A stretch of DNA of 10,150 nt from Goniomonas avonlea (taxonomy: Eukaryota > Cryptophyceae > Goniomonadida > Goniomonadaceae): contig QUTJ01031162.1 in assembly GCA_003573635.1 (NCBI GenBank), forward strand, positions 1 to 10,150, written 5' to 3'. The position numbers and the translations under genes were made by a program. Under the pieces are notes generated by a model. That model was not told the origin of the DNA. It saw only the letters and a program-made list of their open reading frames with translations, and did not search any database. Shown here piece by piece: positions 7,179 through 10,150 of this stretch. Positions within the stretch are counted from its first letter, which is position 1. Each line of letters starts with the position of its first letter.

Positions 7179-7395
7179 TCAGGCCGGCTGCCGTCTGCCT
7201 GCGGGGAGTTTCAGCAAGACGGCTGAAGTCGAGGTCCACTCTTTCAGCTGTTTGGGTGCCCCCATAGCAGCAAAAGCGGCGGCGCTGCTCAAAGCAATGG
7301 GGCACACCAATATAAAAAGAACAGAATTACCATAATCTCCCTGCTTTCTTGCTCAGATTGCTTAGGTGGTTTTTGCGCTCTGGTTGGGTCGGCAT
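7179..7395 (-). CDS. Candidate small two-exon protein (56 aa), unrecognised
   Basis: Exon 1 is 7395-7331 and exon 2 is 7284-7179. The intron, 7330-7285, is 46 bases, the most common intron length in this window, with donor TATG|GTAATT and acceptor GAGCAG. The join gives 56 codons and TGA. The product is basic: an N-terminal MPTQPERKNHLSNLSKKAGR, an alanine-rich centre CAAAFAAMG (22-30), then KQLKEW and a basic tail. It has no signal peptide, and the centre is too short for a clear membrane span. I do not recognise it. It could be a small organelle-complex subunit, but nothing proves that. It lies 200 bases downstream of the methyltransferase stop on the same strand. It could also extend through a further intron. 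Confidence 0.42.
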
Positions 7396-7595
7396 GATGA
7401 TAAATTGCGAACAACGACTGGGCTACCGAAAGGGTATCTTCATGTCGCATGAACAGTATGCCCAAAGTTCACGAGTTGTCCCCTAAGTGGCATGAACGAG
7501 CCGTAGCCCACAGCAATCATCAACCCTGGCTCGGGCGTCTCAGGGAAGTGGCGTGGGTTGACAAGCCACACAAAACAGACGAGAGCACTTTGCGC

Positions 7596-8333
7596 CTATG
7601 GATCCACTTCTGGGTTGACACTGTTCAAAGGTCCAGAGTCATAGTTCGAGTACAAATTGTACTGGTAGACAAGATTCGGAATAGAAGGGCGAAACTGCGA
7701 ATGTGTGAGATCCACATCCACACAGGCACGCCGCACCTTGACTGCTCTGACACCCAAAAGTGAAAACATCATTTCCGCATTTTCAGCAATCGTGCTGAGA
7801 AGAATTTTTCCCCCCGGATCACCTTTGCCCGGAATCGTCAGTTGCGGACGGATCGAAGACGCTCACCATCAGCCTGAGGTTTCAGAAGCAGGCGAACCGT
7901 TGTTGCATATTTTTCCCAAACTTCTTGCGTAATAAATGGTGGATCAATCACGACAAAATCGAAGGAGTGATGTAGTTCTGGTGGGATTGCCTCTGGTTCG
8001 TTGAAGTCGTATTTCACGAAGCAGGAGTTTTTTTTCCATTTTTCGTCGAACTGTGGTGTGTCGGTTCGGCTGAAAACCAAAAATTAAAAACCACCCACAT
8101 CAAAAACACGACTCATTGCTTTCAGCTCCTTCGATTTCAACGAGAAAAATATGCTCGGAGTTGATAAGAACGCGGCGCGTTTAGAATGACTTTCGACTTC
8201 GGCAACGATGGCGTTGATCGTGTCTGGACTGTACCAATACTGGGAAACTGGTGTCACTAACATGGAGAAGAATCGGATGATTCACCTGATTCATATCGGC
8301 GTTCTCCGGGTTCATCCGAATGAAGCCCGCCAT
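7596..8333 (-). CDS. EEF1AKMT1: EEF1AKMT1/Efm5-like DPPF methyltransferase (5 exons, 185 aa)
   Basis: Exons: 8333-8286, 8239-8099, 8050-7867, 7822-7737 and 7694-7596, together 558 bases or 185 codons and a stop. The motif VVIDPPFI (96-103) is the (D/N)PP(F/Y) catalytic motif of N6-adenine-type methyltransferases. Nearby family landmarks are NQYWYS (15-20), AAFLSTPSIFFSL (38-50), RVFDFDEKW (60-68), VKYDFNEPE (75-83), KILLSTIAENAEMM (130-143), FRPSIPNLVYQYNLY (154-168) and SNYDS. These fit the group once annotated as N6AMT2 and now known to include protein-lysine methyltransferases of eEF1A. Whether this copy acts on eEF1A is inferred. It uses S-adenosylmethionine and should be cytosolic. It is somewhat shorter than the yeast and human relatives at the N-terminus. 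The frame stays open upstream of ATG 8333 to a TGA at 8399-8397 without another ATG, so an additional 5' exon cannot be excluded. Intron 7736-7695 is stop-free and divisible by three. Confidence 0.88.
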
Positions 8334-8484
8334 GTTTGCACCCAGTGTCGTGAGATATGGATTGTAATCATTGTATGAACCATGTACTAGTATATTTCAC
8401 TAGCTAGCTGCTACAGTAGTGAAAAGTAACTTCTAACTTATGAGCAGCAGTCGGGCGTATCGCTGTCGTTACCGGGCCTGTGAA
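8334..8484. promoter_or_regulatory. Divergent promoter region between the methyltransferase and GnT I genes
   Basis: This 151-base spacer separates outward-facing ATGs. It holds an 8-bp inverted repeat, TTTCACTA at 8395-8402 and TAGTGAAA at 8417-8424, with a 14-base loop that itself contains GCTAGC. The arms could pair as a hairpin or bind a dimeric factor. Neither is proved by the sequence. Confidence 0.35.
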
Positions 8485-10016
8485 ATGCACAGCAAGACCC
8501 TGCGAGCGCTTCTCACAGGTGTACTATGCTCCTGGCTGTTGTGCCTCGCATTTTATGCACATAATCAACGAGTGCATTCTGGAAAGCCTAGCGATGACAC
8601 TGGTAGGTAAACGACCTAGTGAATTCAAGTTCTCATCGTCTGCGCCAGCCCTTCGTTCATCTTGGGGCTCGGTTCCACAAGTAGACAAATCTCTGGGCTC
8701 CATCGGTGTCACCATGGCACCAAAGCCAGCACCGACCCCCGCACCGACCCCCGCACCGACCCCAGCCCCGACCCCAGCACCGACCCCAGCACCGACCCCC
8801 GCACCGACCCCGCCGCCAACACCGGCGCCAACTCCCGCGCCCAACAACGGAATCGTTGACCCAGCAAAAAGCTCTCGCGTGGGTTGTTCTCAAAGATTAT
8901 GCAAGATTTGATTTGTTATGACAGAAAATTGCGATTGTTGTCCTCGCATACAACCGTCCAGATCGAGTGAAGGATTGCATAGAGGCTCTTTTTCAGGTGA
9001 TTTCTTGTGTTTTTCCTTTTTGAAATGCTGATGGCCTCTTCCCAACAGCTTCCTTCTATAAAGCAGTATGATGTAATTGTTTCACAAGACGCTGACGATC
9101 CTGGTGTTCGCGGCACTGTTTCTACGCTGGTTCAGTCCCACGCCATCCAGCACTGGCAGCACCCTCATGTTGCTGGATCTGAAGGACAGGAGCCGGTGTA
9201 TCACATTGCGCAGCACTACAAGTTTGTGTTTGACTCGGTATTTGGCGCTGACAAACCGTACACGCACGCCATCGTGATGGAAGACGATCTGATTCCGTCG
9301 CCGGATTTTTTGCGAATGTTTGAGGTTCGCCGATCCGTATCCGTGCAGTTTTAACTTTGTGGATTGTCTTCGCGCGAGAACAGTTTTTCTTTTTTGTTTG
9401 TTTTGTGTTTTCTTCGCTCACTGGTCGATCAGGCCACTGTTCCGCTTCTCGACCAAGATCCCTCCTTGTGGTGTATATCCTCGTGGAACGACAACGGCTT
9501 CAGACAGCTTAATTTGGATAAGTCCAAATTCACACGCACAGGCTACTTCCCAGGCCTTGGTTGGATGCTCCGTCGTCAGCTGTGGTAAGCACCTTGGTTT
9601 TTTTTCCATCTCTGACAAGTGCGTAGGGACGAACTGCGTCCGAAGTTCCCAGCAGAAGCATGGGATCACTGGATGCGCGTTGACGACCAGCACAAGAACC
9701 GAGAATGTTTGGTACCAATGGTGCCACGCAATCGAAACACGGGGGCCGAGGTAGGGGTGCTTTCCCTTGCCTGGATTTGTCGGGCAGGGCTTCTGGTGTC
9801 GAGTGGAACACGAACAACTCCTCGCGTTGTGAACGAGGGTCCTCTTCGTGACAACACGTGCCAGGGCTCAACAGTGAATCGAGCTGAGTACGAACGACTC
9901 CTTCGGGACATCGCGTTCAACGAAGACCCGGCAGTCGATTACGGCGACCTCTCGTACCTCCTCAAGGAGAACTGGGAGGCCTCTTTCCGGTCAAAGGTCT
10001 TGACAGCTTCGCCAAG
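8485..10016 (+). CDS. MGAT1: Alpha-1,3-mannosyl-glycoprotein 2-beta-N-acetylglucosaminyltransferase (GnT I, GT13), 5' part (7 exons)
   Basis: Exons: 8485-8602, 8649-8878, 8925-8996, 9049-9324, 9433-9584, 9627-9750 and 9865-10016; they join into 374 codons plus two bases. The start at 8485 gives a short basic tail and then a membrane anchor ([16 protein letters not shown], 9-24), the type II Golgi layout. A luminal stem with a (PAPT)n repeat follows (about 64-100). The catalytic part shows VVLAYNRP (121-128), SQDADD (152-157), YHIAQHYKF (191-199), the metal-binding EDD (218-220), [14 protein letters not shown] (241-254), GYFPGLGW (269-276), WDHWMR (295-300) and GDLSYLL (351-357). By family it transfers GlcNAc from UDP-GlcNAc to the Man5 N-glycan core in the medial Golgi. 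In the animal enzymes the site equivalent to WDHWMR is WDDWMR. POMGNT1 also belongs to GT13, but the stem and motifs fit MGAT1 better. The 3' end lies beyond the window. Intron 9751-9864 is stop-free and divisible by three. Confidence 0.93.
8726..8836 (+). repeat. 12-bp coding repeat encoding Pro-Ala-Pro-Thr
   Basis: GCACCGACCCCN-type units are repeated in frame within GnT I exon 2, giving about nine Pro-Ala-Pro-Thr blocks; the last ones drift to [12 protein letters not shown]. The period divides by three, so gain or loss of units only changes stem length. The reading frame is fixed by the membrane anchor upstream and the catalytic domain downstream. The other two frames (Thr-Asp-Pro repeats, and Gly-Ala-Gly-Val on the reverse strand) are shadows. 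Confidence 0.95.
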
Positions 10017-10150
10017 GTGTGGTCCCTGTCTCTGCACCCCGTCTCTGTCTCGCTGTCCACACCGCCCACACAGTGCTATCCACGGTGTGCTTTGCCCCGT
10101 CCTCGCTGTGCAGTGTCCCTTCGACAGTATCGGAGGAGGAGGGGGGGGGG
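10017..10150 (+). other. Start of a GnT I intron and right edge of the window
   Basis: A GTGTGG donor follows GCCAAG at 10016. The next 134 bases are C/T-rich with several possible acceptors (CACACAG near 10073, TGTGCAG near 10113), but no exon can be chosen with the frame information available. The window ends in a run of G after GGAGGAGGA, a sequence type at which assemblies often break. Confidence 0.5.

Noticed and set aside
7449-7763. Plus-strand frame of 104 codons
   Set aside because: It overlaps antisense with the last exon of the methyltransferase, whose protein is clearly recognisable.
8524-8847. Gly-Ala-Gly-Val repeat protein on the minus strand
   Set aside because: It is the reverse-strand reading of the PAPT repeat; the plus strand encodes an anchored GnT I with a full set of motifs.
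8662-8859. Thr-Asp-Pro repeat frame
   Set aside because: It is a shifted frame of the same 12-bp repeat. It stops soon after and does not connect to either the membrane anchor or the catalytic domain.

Overview
The window is nuclear DNA from an intron-rich unicellular eukaryote. No bacterial operon, ribosome-binding site, rRNA or tRNA was seen. Five protein families can be recognised by joining short exons. The reconstructed genes hold 28 complete introns, most of them 41-52 bases long; 25 are GT-AG and three are GC-AG. I cannot place the organism beyond 'protist or other compact, intron-dense eukaryote'. A medial-Golgi N-glycan enzyme (GnT I), an AIFM3-like Rieske flavoprotein, an NADPH-type 2-hydroxyacid dehydrogenase and an eEF1A-methyltransferase-like protein all fit that picture.

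Layout, left to right. Positions 45-1477 (minus): 5' part of an AIFM3-like Rieske/FAD oxidoreductase, running off the left edge in an intron. 1736-2377 (plus): an intronless macro-domain protein with unusual ligand-loop residues. 2434-4570 (minus): a complete 11-exon glyoxylate/hydroxypyruvate reductase-like gene of 321 codons, whose three last introns carry poly-C and (CT)n tracts. 4762-5283 (plus): a two-exon longin-like protein. 5339-5694 (minus): three 3' exons of an unrecognised gene. 5992-7178: about 1.2 kb without a supportable gene, holding a 29-bp tandem repeat, a 35-bp direct repeat and an eleven-unit 26-bp minisatellite. 7179-7395 (minus): a small two-exon candidate gene. 7596-8333 (minus): a five-exon DPPF-type methyltransferase. 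8485-10016 (plus): seven exons of a GnT I (MGAT1, GT13) gene with a Pro-Ala-Thr repeat stem, running off the right edge.

The genes alternate in strand and are tightly packed: macro/reductase stops are 56 bases apart, longin/unknown stops 55 bases apart, and three divergent pairs share promoters of 150-260 bases. They are functionally unrelated housekeeping genes, so I see no cluster or pathway. The most unusual points are the 3/28 GC-AG introns, several stop-free introns of length divisible by three, the altered macro-domain residues, and the minisatellite whose unit junctions recreate TTCnnGAA.
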